A stretch of 64,000 bases of DNA, from contig JAWKVD010000005.1 of NCBI GenBank assembly GCA_041398225.1, positions 124,001 to 188,000 of the forward strand, read 5' to 3'. Shown piece after piece: positions 36,494-45,798 of the stretch. Below the pieces are notes generated by a model, which was not told the origin of the DNA, made no database searches, and saw only the letters and a program-made list of their open reading frames with translations. The DNA comes from JAWKVD01 sp041398225 (lineage in GTDB: Bacteria > Pseudomonadota > Alphaproteobacteria > Caulobacterales > Hyphomonadaceae). Both the position numbers and the translations under genes were made by a program. Each line of letters starts with the position of its first letter. Position 1 is the first letter of the stretch.

Positions 36494-37009
36494 ATGTCTT
36501 CATCAACGACCTCCCGGACAACCGGATGGTTGCCGCCGCCTAAGCGCTTCCTGTCGTGGAAGGGCCGTATAGAGCGACGCGGATTCATTGGCGGTTGTCT
36601 GGCCGTCGTTCTCGCGATCACCGCACTCGGGGTCGCTGGCGTTTTCTTCGCCCAACCGACAGGCCTAGGATCGTTTGAATCTATCGACGCCTTTGCCCTC
36701 GGACTGATGGCAGGCAGCTTTGTGCCGGTTTCCGCTCTTGGCGCTCAACGAGCGCATGACATTGGTTGGTCGGCGGCGCCTGTGATCGTCGTGAGCATTC
36801 TGGTTTTGCTTTTCGCCGCCGTAAGCGCGGACATTGTCAGCGGGCTGTTTGGCCACCAGCTCGCCCGTATCGGCTGGGCGGTGGGGATCGGTCTTTCGTC
36901 CGCCTTCCTGCTGGCTCAAGCCATGCTGATCGCTGCGCTTCTGCTGTTTGTATTCCTGGCCTCGCAGAAAGGTCAGCCGACCGCGAACCGGTACGGCGCT
37001 GGCGACTGA
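36494..37009 (+). CDS. DUF805-family membrane protein
   Basis: This 171-residue inner-membrane protein has about four hydrophobic segments. The family features are a GRIERRGF segment before the first membrane helix, RAHDIGWSA between helices, and a terminal NRYG. It follows ccr by 36 nt and may be read through from it, but a functional link is not evident. The family has no established role. Confidence 0.8.
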   Translation: MSSSTTSRTTGWLPPPKRFLSWKGRIERRGFIGGCLAVVLAITALGVAGVFFAQPTGLGSFESIDAFALGLMAGSFVPVSALGAQRAHDIGWSAAPVIVVSILVLLFAAVSADIVSGLFGHQLARIGWAVGIGLSSAFLLAQAMLIAALLLFVFLASQKGQPTANRYGAGD

Positions 37010-37031
37010 CGCGACAACAATTCCTGCAGAC

Positions 37032-38120
37032 CTACGAAGCGCGCCGGATCCGTTCCGGCGCTAGCTGACGCATGTTGTAGGCGGCTAGGTTCTCGCCAGT
37101 TGCCGCTGACGATCGCGACAGCAACTCGCTACGAAATCTGCGCGCAGGCATACCAAACCATTCGCGCGCGCGACGAGAGAACGTGGAGGTGTCAGAGTAG
37201 CCCAGCATATGGCCTATGTGCGTGATGCTAAGGTTGGGTTGCCCCAGCAGAAGCTCCGCCAACTCTCGGCGCACCTCATCCTTGATACGCTCGAAACTGG
37301 TGCTCTCCGAAAGCAGCCTACGCTGCATCGTGCGTTCATGCATGCCGATGGATCGCGCGACATTGTCCGAACTGCATCGCCCGGTGGACAGCATGTCCCG
37401 AACGACGCCAGCGACCCGCGTAGCGAATGTGTCGTCGCGCGGCGGCCCCAGCGAGGAGAGGTATGTCTCCGCCAGCGCCCGCAAACTGGGATTCCGTCCG
37501 GGCTGATAGGCGTCCAGTATGCCTCGCTCCACGACCACGCCCATCGCCGGCTGTTCGAACAGCGGCTTGACCCCGAACACCTCCACATAGGTCTCAATTG
37601 GATTGAGACGCGGCGTCGAGAAATGCACCTCCAGCGGCCGGTAGGATCTTCCGCAAAGGATGCCCAATCCACGATGCAGGGATCCCGCATGGCGTTCATA
37701 GTATTGGCCCATCATGGCCCGCGACTGGGTTCTGACGCCGACGCTGACAAACTCACGCATCGTTCCAGGCAGCGGAACGCTGTCCAGCGTCAGCGCCGGA
37801 CAATGGAGGTGGATATACCGGGCGACAACATCGAGCCCGGCTCGGCCTGACGATGCATGGTCGGCGGCGATGCCCAATGTTCCAAGCACGGACAACGTCG
37901 TCTTGGCGCCCAACAGAAGCCCGAAGTCCGGTCGCTTCAACCGCCGCGCCGCCATCTCCAGGGAATCAATCAGGCAAACAAGCGGCAGGTATCGCTCGGG
38001 AAACTGCAGAGCAGCTTCGTCGACATGCGCCGCCGTCAGAATTTCCAGAGGATCTCCGCCAAGTTCGAGCACCAGCTCGCGGAAGCCCCTCCATGCGTCT
38101 GCACGCACAATTTCTCGCAT
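37032..38120 (-). CDS. AraC-family transcriptional regulator
   Basis: This 362-residue regulator has an N-terminal ligand-binding domain of the AraC-binding-like type (about 15-200). A C-terminal pair of helix-turn-helix motifs (about 255-345) includes DNVARSIGMHERTMQRRLL and ITHIGHMLGYSDTSTFSRRAREWFG. This architecture is shared with regulators of ornithine, fatty-acid or lipid catabolism (OruR-like). The gene is convergent with the DUF805 gene and divergent from a lone receiver gene. Its target and ligand are unknown. Confidence 0.9.
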   Translation of the reverse strand: MREIVRADAWRGFRELVLELGGDPLEILTAAHVDEAALQFPERYLPLVCLIDSLEMAARRLKRPDFGLLLGAKTTLSVLGTLGIAADHASSGRAGLDVVARYIHLHCPALTLDSVPLPGTMREFVSVGVRTQSRAMMGQYYERHAGSLHRGLGILCGRSYRPLEVHFSTPRLNPIETYVEVFGVKPLFEQPAMGVVVERGILDAYQPGRNPSLRALAETYLSSLGPPRDDTFATRVAGVVRDMLSTGRCSSDNVARSIGMHERTMQRRLLSESTSFERIKDEVRRELAELLLGQPNLSITHIGHMLGYSDTSTFSRRAREWFGMPARRFRSELLSRSSAATGENLAAYNMRQLAPERIRRAS

Positions 38121-38271
38121 CTACGACCTCGAACGTAACTCTCCGCCCGCCCCCCAATTGTCGTGAAAAGGCAACTAGGTGTCGCGCCGCAAAAAGTCGA
38201 GCGCGACACACCACCACATACTGATGCATCCGACAAAATCGCTCATTCAGCCGCTAAACGGAAAAATCCGT

Positions 38272-38697
38272 ATGTCGATCAACAATGTACCGCCATCTGA
38301 TCGGCGACGGCCACTACGCGTTTTGCTGGTCGACGATTCGCCCTTTTCCCGCGGCTTTCACAAAGTCGTTCTAGCAGCAGCCGGCTACGACTGCAGCGAG
38401 GCCGCCAACGGCGCTGACGCGCTTGATCAAATCATCGGCGAATCAATCGATCTCGTCGTCACCGATCTGGAAATGCCGGTGCTGGACGGATTCAAACTGC
38501 TTGCCGCCCTGTCGCTGCTGCCGAAGAAGCGCCGCCCGGCAGCGATCGTCATTTCGGCAGAAATCGACGCTGAAGCGGTCAATCGGTGGCCGACATTGCG
38601 CCTCGCACACGGGCTCCTGTCCAAGCCGGCGGACCCAAGGGCGCTGCTGGAACTAGCCGCCAGCGCTCCTGCGCTCAAAACACCCTTCGAGTGCTGA
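38272..38697 (+). CDS. Stand-alone receiver-domain response regulator
   Basis: This 141-residue single-domain response regulator has D21/D22, phospho-acceptor D65 (VVTDLEMPVLDG), S in VISAE and K in LLSKPAD. It therefore looks phosphorylatable. No output domain is attached, so it may act by protein binding, like CheY or DivK, or as a phosphate sink. Upstream in-frame starts at 38179 (GTG) and 38224 (ATG) are possible; 38272 gives the most compact receiver. No kinase gene is adjacent. Confidence 0.85.
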   Translation: MSINNVPPSDRRRPLRVLLVDDSPFSRGFHKVVLAAAGYDCSEAANGADALDQIIGESIDLVVTDLEMPVLDGFKLLAALSLLPKKRRPAAIVISAEIDAEAVNRWPTLRLAHGLLSKPADPRALLELAASAPALKTPFEC

Positions 38698-38855
38698 CCG
38701 CCAATTGCCTGCGGCGTCGAAGTGTCGCCTCCGAACAACCACGTCTTATTGAATGCGCGTAATGTCGAGGGGCTTGCATTGATCCGGCATTGGCGCGAGT
38801 TGGTTGAACAACCAGACATAGCGAACGACCGATCGCGATATTCCGGAGGAACCCT

Positions 38856-39389
38856 ATGCGCCCGACCAACACCAGTTCCGGCATACGTCTTGTGTGCCTG
38901 GCCGCCATTTCGGCGCTTGCCCTGGCGGCCTGCTCCAAGCCGACCGAACCAGCCAGCGACGCCAACGCTACATCTGAGCCGACAGCGGAAACGTCGGCCG
39001 CAGCTGACGACAGCATGGCCGGGCATGACATGGCGGGACACGATATGCCCAGCATGGACGAAAGCATGGCGGCTTCTGACGCTGCGGACGACGCCAACAC
39101 GGCGGAAACCGAAGACGGTTTCATGTTCCACACCTACCCCAACAAGACCGAAAAGGTGCATCTGCCGACGGTCGAAGGTGAAACCTGGGTGGCGACGCCT
39201 GGCGACGCCTCCATGGTGGCGATTGGCGCTGCTTCGGACGAAACCATGCCGGATGGCGCCGTTCATCATGTGGTTGCGGTCGATACGCTCGCCTCGGGCA
39301 ACACCACCGTCACATTCGAACTCAAGCCGGCGGACGATCCGACGGCCGCGGCGACCGAGACCCGCACAATTCACTTCATGATCCACTAG
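38856..39389 (+). CDS. Met/His-rich lipoprotein of unknown function
   Basis: This 177-residue protein has a lipoprotein signal with lipobox LAAC (Cys26). An acidic, low-complexity linker follows and contains HDMAGHDMPSMDESM (57-71), a spacing of His and Met reminiscent of copper-binding proteins. The C-terminal part (about 85-177) looks folded, with beta-type sequence ending TRTIHFMIH. Start is supported by a GGAGGA site. I do not recognise the family. Metal binding in the periplasm is a guess from composition only. No copper genes adjoin it. Confidence 0.75.
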   Translation: MRPTNTSSGIRLVCLAAISALALAACSKPTEPASDANATSEPTAETSAAADDSMAGHDMAGHDMPSMDESMAASDAADDANTAETEDGFMFHTYPNKTEKVHLPTVEGETWVATPGDASMVAIGAASDETMPDGAVHHVVAVDTLASGNTTVTFELKPADDPTAAATETRTIHFMIH

Positions 39390-39457
39390 GAAGGTCGCCG
39401 CCTGTCGCATGACGCCGGGCGATGCTTGACGAGCTAGATCAGAGAAGTTCTTTCTGT

Positions 39458-39487
39458 CCCCGGCGCAATGTCTGCGCCGGGGATTTT
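39458..39487 (+). terminator. Intrinsic terminator after lipoprotein gene
   Basis: A perfect 10-bp stem CCCCGGCGCA/TGCGCCGGGG with a 5-nt loop is followed by ATTTTC. It ends six nucleotides before the M20 peptidase start, so it could also affect that gene's leader. Confidence 0.75.
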
Positions 39488-39492
39488 CATTG

Positions 39493-40980
39493 ATGAAGCG
39501 ATTGCTGACGGTTCTGGGCGTGCTGGTCACAGCGATTGTTGTGCTTGGCGCGGTGATGGTCTGGCGCACATCCAACTGGGGCGGCGGCGACACCGACGCC
39601 AGCTTCCAGCTTCCAGATCCGCCGAACATTGACCCTCAGATCGCGGCCGAAGCGCTCGGTCAGGCCATCCGCTTCGAAACTGTGACCTATGAAGACGGCG
39701 ACCCCAAGCCCGGTGAAGATCAGGCCTGGCTCGATCTCCACGCCTTTCTCAAGGATCGCTACCCGCTGATCCACGACGTCGCGCCGCCTGAACTCGTCGC
39801 CGGACATACCCTTCTATTCACTTGGCAAGGGTCCGACCCCTCTCTGCAGCCGATTATCCTGATGGCCCACCAAGATGTCGTCCCCGTCAATCCGGGCACC
39901 GAGAGCGACTGGGAACATGGGCCTTTTGGCGGCGTGGTCACCGACGGCTATATTTGGGGGCGCGGCGCCATGGACGACAAAGGATCGGTCATAGCGCTGC
40001 TTGAAGCCGCCGAGGCGCTGCTACGCGTCGGCTGGCGTCCGAAGCGTACGATCATCCTGCTCTTCGGTCACGACGAGGAAGTGTCCGGATCCGGCGCCCG
40101 GGCTGCGTTTGAGCTCCTGAAGTCACGCGAAGTCGATCCCTTCATGGTCGTCGACGAAGGCTTTTTCGTTCTGGACGACAACCCCATCACCGGCGGCCCA
40201 ACGGGTCTGATCGGCGTTGCGGAAAAGGGTTCGGTAACGCTCCAGATCACAGCCCATACAGAAGGCGGGCACTCGTCGCGCCCCCCGCTGAACTCCGGCG
40301 CTGTCCGTATTGCGCGAGCCATCACGGCGCTGGACGAGCATCAAATGCCCATGGATCTGTCGCGCCCTCCCTTCAGTGACATGATCAAGAGCCTTGCCGA
40401 CAACCTGCCCTACACAACGCGGCTGGCGCTCGCGAACCAATGGCTGCTGGGTGACCTTGTGAAAGCACAGATGCAGGCTGATGCCTCGGCGGCCGCAATG
40501 GCGCGCACCACAACAGCGCCGACAATGATGTCTGGATCGATCAAGCAGAACGTCCTGCCGCAGCGGGCGAACGCCACGGTGAACTTCCGCATTCACCCCA
40601 ACGACTCAATTGAGAAAGTGGTGGAGCACGTGAAGGACGTAACCCGCGACATTCCCGATCTCTCGGTCGAGATTGCAGGCGGCATCGGTTCCGAACCTTC
40701 GCCTGTATCCGCGACCTCCGGTCCCGCGTGGGATATTCTCAAGGCGATCGCGCAAGTCACAGGCGATGGAGCGCCCGTTGCACCCGCCCTCGTAATCGCA
40801 GCGACCGACGCACGTTTCGCCTCCGCCATCAGCAAGGACGCCGTCTATCGCTTCGTTCCGGCCATCTATGGCGATGAAGACCTCGCAGGCTTTCACGGCA
40901 CCAACGAGCGCCTGTCGGTGGACAATCTGGGCCGCATGATCCGCGGCTACAGCCAACTCATGCAGGCGGCCTCACCCTAA
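39493..40980 (+). CDS. M20-family metallopeptidase (carboxypeptidase S-like)
   Basis: This 495-residue zinc peptidase has an N-terminal hydrophobic segment (about 3-22) that anchors or exports it. The di-zinc site is visible: His in ILMAHQDVVPV, Asp in GRGAMDDKG and the Glu pair in FGHDEEVSGSG. A central dimerisation domain contains the GGHSSRPP segment. Relatives are yeast carboxypeptidase S and the PM20D1 type, which cleave or form N-acyl amino acids or trim short peptides. An ATG at 39493 is used; a TTG immediately before it is also open. Confidence 0.88.
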   Translation: MKRLLTVLGVLVTAIVVLGAVMVWRTSNWGGGDTDASFQLPDPPNIDPQIAAEALGQAIRFETVTYEDGDPKPGEDQAWLDLHAFLKDRYPLIHDVAPPELVAGHTLLFTWQGSDPSLQPIILMAHQDVVPVNPGTESDWEHGPFGGVVTDGYIWGRGAMDDKGSVIALLEAAEALLRVGWRPKRTIILLFGHDEEVSGSGARAAFELLKSREVDPFMVVDEGFFVLDDNPITGGPTGLIGVAEKGSVTLQITAHTEGGHSSRPPLNSGAVRIARAITALDEHQMPMDLSRPPFSDMIKSLADNLPYTTRLALANQWLLGDLVKAQMQADASAAAMARTTTAPTMMSGSIKQNVLPQRANATVNFRIHPNDSIEKVVEHVKDVTRDIPDLSVEIAGGIGSEPSPVSATSGPAWDILKAIAQVTGDGAPVAPALVIAATDARFASAISKDAVYRFVPAIYGDEDLAGFHGTNERLSVDNLGRMIRGYSQLMQAASP

Positions 40981-40996
40981 ACCGGCCCCGCCAAAC

Positions 40997-41031
40997 AAAA
41001 AGTGAGGGGCGCAGCGTGGCGCCGCACCCCT
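40997..41031 (-). terminator. Intrinsic terminator of EF-hand gene
   Basis: On the minus strand AGGGGTGC pairs with GCGCCCCT (one G-T pair), followed by CACTTTTTG. It lies 45 nt after the stop of the EF-hand gene. Confidence 0.6.
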
Positions 41032-41075
41032 CCTGGCCTTTAGAAGCATATGCCGCCTTGCCGGCTGGACGAGCG

Positions 41076-41399
41076 TCAGCCCGGCTTGCCGTTGGTCTGA
41101 TCCTGGAGCGCCAGGATCCATTCCTTGAACTCCGATTTCGAAAGCGCCTTGCTCTTGTCGGCGTCGTACTTGTCGAAGTCATCCTGCGTAACGCGAGTAT
41201 CAGCCGCCTTCACCTCGGCCATGGTGAGCGACCCGTCCTGATTCTTGTCGATGGCCGCAAATGTGGTCTCCGCCCGATCAGGACCCGCATCAGGCTTCAC
41301 GGTCGACTGGGCCTGCTGCGGAGCTGGAGTCTGCGCCAGCGTTGGCGCAGCAAACGCCGCAGCAATCGTCATCGCCAAAAGGGTGACAGACAGTTTCAT
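41076..41399 (-). CDS. Secreted EF-hand calcium-binding protein
   Basis: This 107-residue protein has a cleavable signal peptide (AAPTLAQ) and a Gln/Pro/Ala linker. Two EF-hand loops follow: DKNQDGSLTMAE (51-62) fits the consensus, and the loop at 79-90 (DADKSKALSKSE) lacks the usual Gly at position 6. It probably binds calcium in the periplasm. Small EF-hand proteins of this type are common in Caulobacter relatives; their role is unknown. Confidence 0.85.
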   Translation of the reverse strand: MKLSVTLLAMTIAAAFAAPTLAQTPAPQQAQSTVKPDAGPDRAETTFAAIDKNQDGSLTMAEVKAADTRVTQDDFDKYDADKSKALSKSEFKEWILALQDQTNGKPG

Positions 41400-41703
41400 G
41401 GGGCACTTTCCTTCATCTCGACCTCAAGCGCGCTACGACGCTCGGGACACTAGCACCCCCTCCGACGTCGCAAGACAAACACGCAAACCGCTCCAAGTGA
41501 TCTGAAAGATCAGTCACGACATGTCCGCAATACCGCTCCGGCGCCGGCCGATTCCGGGGAACCCGCTGATTCCACAACCGTCGCTCGTTGCCCCCCACAT
41601 CGAACCTGCGCGTCAGGCTTTCTGCGGTTTAATTTACGGAGCGGCGCACCGCAGGCGGCTCCCCCCGATTGGAAACCACGACGATTGCGGATAAGTCACC
41701 TGC
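41400..41703. other. Divergent intergenic region, EF-hand and Rieske genes
   Basis: About 300 nt without a gene. It contains the inverted repeat TGATCT-GAA-AGATCA (41498-41512) and a short AT-rich patch near 41628-41640 that could hold the promoter of the Rieske gene. Nothing else is recognised. Confidence 0.4.
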
Positions 41704-42798
41704 ATGGCCGACGGAGCAGCATCAACATCAGCAGGCATAACAGCGGAAGGCTGGCTTACGGACAGCTGGTATCTGGCCTGCACATCAAGCGAGCTGAAAC
41801 CCGGCGCGCAGTTCCGTCGCATTGTCCTTGGTCAACCGGTTCTCCTGGCGCGCACGATCAAGGGTGAGGCGTTCGCCCTGCGCGACATTTGCCCCCATCG
41901 GCTCGTACCGCTCTCGGCGGGCCGACAGGTCGACACCAAGGGACAATCGACCATTGAGTGCCCCTATCACGGCTGGCGCTTCGGAACCGACGGCCAATGC
42001 AAGCATATGCCTTCGTTGGTGAACAACGAGGATTTTGACTTCGAACGCGTGAAGGTTCGTCGCTATCCGGTACACGAGATCAACGGTGCGGTATTTATCT
42101 ACGTCGCCCACAATCCGCGTAGCGAAGACGCCCCCGCTGCGCCGGCGCCGGATTTCGGCGCACTGCCGGACAAACCCAAGTTCGTCCTCACCGAGATCTT
42201 CAACGCGCACATGGACGACGCGGTCGTCGGTCTGATGGACCCGGCCCACGTACCCTTCGTACACAATCAATGGTGGTGGCGACCGCCTTCAGCGGGCCTC
42301 AAGCTCAAGGAGAAACCCTTCGAGCCGCGCGACCGAGGGTGGGCCATTGCTCGCCATGCGCCGAGCTCCAACTCCAAACTCTATCGCTGGGTGTTTGGAG
42401 ACGATGTCGAGACGGAAATCCAGTTCCAGCTCCCTGGCTTCCGCTGGGAAGTCGTGTCCAACGCGAAAGCCCGCTTCTTCACCCTCACCTGCCTTACCCC
42501 CCAGGAACCGAAGAAGACCCGGATCACACAGTTGACCTGGTGGAACAACGTACCGGCGCTTGACATCATTCTTCCATTCGTCAGATCCGGCGGCCGCAAA
42601 TTCCTGCAGCAGGATGGCCGCATGGTCGACCTTCAGAACACGGGCATGAACTTCCAGAAGAACATGCTCTGGATTGACGATATCGACGTGCAGGCCAAGT
42701 GGTACCTCACGCTGAAGAAGGCGTGGGCGACCGCACGCTCTGAAGAACGCCCGTTCGAAAACCCGATCCAACCTCGCACACTGAGGTGGAGGAGCTAG
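41704..42798 (+). CDS. Rieske non-haem iron oxygenase, alpha subunit
   Basis: This 364-residue oxygenase has a Rieske [2Fe-2S] domain (about 16-125) with ligands C63, H65, C86 and H89 in CPHR and CPYHGW. A catalytic domain follows, whose iron site reads LMDPAHVPFVHN. It belongs to the vanillate O-demethylase-like group, which hydroxylates or demethylates aromatic and related compounds. It needs an electron-donating reductase, and none is encoded nearby. The next gene, an exported esterase, starts 5 nt after its stop, so the two are probably cotranscribed. Confidence 0.9.
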   Translation: MADGAASTSAGITAEGWLTDSWYLACTSSELKPGAQFRRIVLGQPVLLARTIKGEAFALRDICPHRLVPLSAGRQVDTKGQSTIECPYHGWRFGTDGQCKHMPSLVNNEDFDFERVKVRRYPVHEINGAVFIYVAHNPRSEDAPAAPAPDFGALPDKPKFVLTEIFNAHMDDAVVGLMDPAHVPFVHNQWWWRPPSAGLKLKEKPFEPRDRGWAIARHAPSSNSKLYRWVFGDDVETEIQFQLPGFRWEVVSNAKARFFTLTCLTPQEPKKTRITQLTWWNNVPALDIILPFVRSGGRKFLQQDGRMVDLQNTGMNFQKNMLWIDDIDVQAKWYLTLKKAWATARSEERPFENPIQPRTLRWRS

Positions 42799-42803
42799 AT
42801 CAG

Positions 42804-43757
42804 ATGCGTGGAGTTGCGGCGGCGGCCATGTTCTCGCTCGCTTTGGCGTCATCGATCGGATCGATCAACGGCTCGGCCCATGCCCAGGCTCCCGCCAGCA
42901 CCGAAGTGGAAGACGGCGTTGAAGTTCGCTCCTTCATATGGGCCCGCCCGGCTGACCTCGAACTGCACGCCACCCTCTACCGGCCGAAGGACGCCCCCGG
43001 CCCCCTTCCTGCGCTTGTCGACATCCATGGCGGCGCATGGGGCGCCGGCGACCGCAACGCCGATCACTATTACTGCGTTGAGCTGGCGAAATCCGGTTTG
43101 GCGGTCTTCTCCATCGATTTCCGCCAATCGCCCGCGTTCAAACACCCGGCTTCCAGCGCTGACGTCACAGCGGCGGTGCGCTATGTCCGCCTCAACGCCA
43201 AGGCGCTTCACGCCGATCCCAACCGAATAGGTCTCATCGGTTCGTCGTCCGGCGCGCACCTCGCCCTGCTCGCCGCGCTTCGACCCGACGCGCCCCAGCA
43301 CCTTGGAACGCCGATCGCAGGCCCGGATGGAGTCGTCGCTCCGCACGACGATATTCTGGCGGATGTCGACTACGTCGTCGCGATGTGGCCCGTCTCAGAT
43401 CCCGCCGCACGTTACCGATACGCCAAACGCGCCGGCATCGACCGTCTCGTCGAACTGACCGAACGCTATTTCCCGGACGCCGCAGCTATGTGGGACGCTT
43501 CGATCCAGCGTATCGTCACCTCGGGCGAAGCGGGCCTGCTGCCACCTATCCTGATCATTCAGCCTGGCGACGATTCGAACATTCCGCAGGACATGACGCT
43601 CGACCTGATACGCGCGTGGCAGGCGCGCGGCGGACGCCTCGACTATGCGTTCTACCCGGGACAACCACACGCGTTCGGGCATCGTCCGTCCGCCGCAACA
43701 TCGGACCTGATCCGCACCGTTGCCGACTATATCCGGCGCCAAAACGCCCCCGATTAG
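42804..43757 (+). CDS. Exported alpha/beta hydrolase (carboxylesterase-like)
   Basis: This 317-residue serine hydrolase has a signal peptide ending near GSAHAQA. It has the oxyanion loop HGGAWGAGDRN, the nucleophile GSSSGAH, an acid in QPGDDSN and a catalytic His in PGQPHAFG. The pattern fits the BD-FAE/hormone-sensitive-lipase-like group, which cleaves esters of short acids, including feruloyl or acetyl groups. The ATG at 42804 is placed after GGTGGAGGAG at the end of the Rieske gene. A quinohaem dehydrogenase gene follows by 127 nt. The cluster suggests breakdown of an ester-linked alcohol or aromatic. Confidence 0.85.
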   Translation: MRGVAAAAMFSLALASSIGSINGSAHAQAPASTEVEDGVEVRSFIWARPADLELHATLYRPKDAPGPLPALVDIHGGAWGAGDRNADHYYCVELAKSGLAVFSIDFRQSPAFKHPASSADVTAAVRYVRLNAKALHADPNRIGLIGSSSGAHLALLAALRPDAPQHLGTPIAGPDGVVAPHDDILADVDYVVAMWPVSDPAARYRYAKRAGIDRLVELTERYFPDAAAMWDASIQRIVTSGEAGLLPPILIIQPGDDSNIPQDMTLDLIRAWQARGGRLDYAFYPGQPHAFGHRPSAATSDLIRTVADYIRRQNAPD

Positions 43758-43884
43758 CTGTGGCGCGACGGGAATCGCAGCCATGTCAGTTGAAGTCTCA
43801 GGAAATGCGGGGCAAGGCTCCGGTAGCAAAATCCGTGGCTCGGGAAAGGCGCGCCGAACAGCGCCGATGCGGGAGGATACCTCA

Positions 43885-45765
43885 ATGAAACTCAGATACG
43901 CGGTGCCGGCGCTTGCTCTGGCATTGGGTTTTGGAGCCCCTGTCGCGCTGGCGCAAACGCCTGCCGCGACCGGAAGCGCGAACCATCCCGGAAAGGCCGT
44001 CTACGACAAGGCCTGCGCAATGTGCCACAACAATCCTGGACAGACACGCGCTGCGACTCTGGAGGGGCTTCGCGCCATGTCGCCGGAGACCATCCGCATG
44101 GCGCTGGCGCCGGAAGGCAAGATGGCCGCCATGGCCGCCGCGCTCTCGCAAAACGAAGTAACCGAACTCGTCGGCTGGCTCACCGCCGATCAGAAAGCGG
44201 CTCCGGCCTCCTGGGAAGACACGATCATGTGCGCCGCCGACAAGCGCAGCGTATCGACGGCCGGCTTTGTCTCTCAAGGATTTGGCGTTGATGCAAAGCT
44301 CACGCGCAATCTGTCTGCAAAACAGGCCGGCCTGAAGAAATCCCAACTCGCCAATCTGGAAGTCGCTTGGGCCATCGGCGTTCCGCGTAGCGCCGGCACT
44401 GGCGCCGGCGCGGCGTTCATAGGCGACACCGCCTTCATCAACCTGGGTGGTCGACTAACCGCGCTGGACGCGGCCGAGGGCTGCATAAAATGGAAGCATG
44501 AAATCCAGTCGCGCAACACCCCGACAATCGCAGACATCAACGGCAAGAAGGCTCTGGTCTTCGCTGCCGGCGGCGCCAACATCGTCGCGGTCGACGCCGT
44601 CACCGGCGAAGAGATGTGGAAGGGCGACGGCCTGCCCTCCAACGGCATCGGCGCGGTACGTGGCGGCGTTGTCGTTCACCGCGACAAGGTGATCGTCCCC
44701 ATTTCGGCATCCGGCGTCGCCGCGGCCGGCAACCCGAAGTTCGAATGCTGCGTTGGCCACGGCGCCGTCATCGCCCTTTCGGCGAAGGACGGATCACGTC
44801 TGTGGGAATACAACACCATGAAAGACGCCGAATACACCGGACAGGTGAGTTCGACCGGCGTCAAGCAACGTGGTCCCTCCGGTGCGCCGATCTGGTCGAT
44901 CCCGACCATCGACGCCAAACGCAATCGCGTCATCGTCACAACCGGCGAGAATACATCCTACCCCGGCACCGACACCTCCGATGCGGTGATCGCACTCGAC
45001 CTCGACACCGGAAAGGTCGCTTGGCAATTCCAGGCCATGGAATCGGACGTCTGGAACATGGCGTGCGGACCGTCGACGGAAAAATCTGGCCCCAACTGCC
45101 CCTGGCATTTTGATGAGAACGCGCCCGGTCGAGACTTCGACTTCGGCGCGGGCGCGATTATCACCAAAGGCAAAGGCGGCAAGGATGTCGTGCTCGCAGG
45201 ACAGAAATCCGGCCACGTGTGGGCGCTGGACGCCGACACGGGTGAGGTCGTCTGGAGCGACCGGATTGGCGAAGGGTCTCCGCTGGGAGGCGTTCACTGG
45301 GGCATCGCAACCGACGGCAAGCGCCTCATCGTTCCCATTGCTGACTCCATCCCGATGGGTCCCAAGCCCGTTCCGGGCGTCTACGCCTACGACATCAAAA
45401 CGGGCAAACAGGTCTGGAGCTATGAAGCCAAACCTGACTGTGACGGCGAGCGCGGCAAGCTGATCTCTGCTTGCGCCGCCAAGTACGGCTTCTCAGCCGC
45501 ACCGACCGTCGTCGACGGAGCTGTTCTCGCGGCCACGCTGGACGGCAAACTGTTCGCTTTCGACTCCAAAACCGGCAAGGTGCTCAACGAAATCGATCTG
45601 GCTGGCCCGCGCCCCACCATCAACGGCGTTGAAGGCAAGGGAGGCTCGATCGAGGCTCACGGGCTTGCGGTGGGCGACGGCGTGATCTTGATCAACTCCG
45701 GATATGGCCTGTTTGGACAAACTCCAGGCAACCTGCTGATCGCCCTTAAACCAGCCCCGAAGTAG
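43885..45765 (+). CDS. PQQ-dependent quinohaemoprotein dehydrogenase (polyvinyl alcohol dehydrogenase-like)
   Basis: This 626-residue periplasmic enzyme has a signal peptide (ALAQ, about 1-23). An N-terminal cytochrome c domain has haem ligation at C44-A-M-C47-H48 and probable axial Met in EGKMAAMAAAL. A PQQ beta-propeller (about 120-626) carries tryptophan-docking repeats such as VVAVDAVTGEEMWK and LDADTGEVVWS. Adjacent cysteines C288-C289 form the vicinal disulphide typical of PQQ dehydrogenases. Haem at the N-terminus is the order of polyvinyl alcohol dehydrogenase; methanol and ethanol types differ. It oxidises alcohols and passes electrons to the respiratory chain. No PQQ-synthesis genes are in the window. 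Confidence 0.9.
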   Translation: MKLRYAVPALALALGFGAPVALAQTPAATGSANHPGKAVYDKACAMCHNNPGQTRAATLEGLRAMSPETIRMALAPEGKMAAMAAALSQNEVTELVGWLTADQKAAPASWEDTIMCAADKRSVSTAGFVSQGFGVDAKLTRNLSAKQAGLKKSQLANLEVAWAIGVPRSAGTGAGAAFIGDTAFINLGGRLTALDAAEGCIKWKHEIQSRNTPTIADINGKKALVFAAGGANIVAVDAVTGEEMWKGDGLPSNGIGAVRGGVVVHRDKVIVPISASGVAAAGNPKFECCVGHGAVIALSAKDGSRLWEYNTMKDAEYTGQVSSTGVKQRGPSGAPIWSIPTIDAKRNRVIVTTGENTSYPGTDTSDAVIALDLDTGKVAWQFQAMESDVWNMACGPSTEKSGPNCPWHFDENAPGRDFDFGAGAIITKGKGGKDVVLAGQKSGHVWALDADTGEVVWSDRIGEGSPLGGVHWGIATDGKRLIVPIADSIPMGPKPVPGVYAYDIKTGKQVWSYEAKPDCDGERGKLISACAAKYGFSAAPTVVDGAVLAATLDGKLFAFDSKTGKVLNEIDLAGPRPTINGVEGKGGSIEAHGLAVGDGVILINSGYGLFGQTPGNLLIALKPAPK

Positions 45766-45798
45766 CGTACCGCAAATCGCTTTCGGGACACTTGAACG

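Noticed and set aside
38427..39629. 400-codon minus-strand open frame opposite the receiver and lipoprotein genes
   Set aside because: It runs antisense across two plus-strand genes with good starts and a terminator, and its product is low-complexity and His/Arg-rich.
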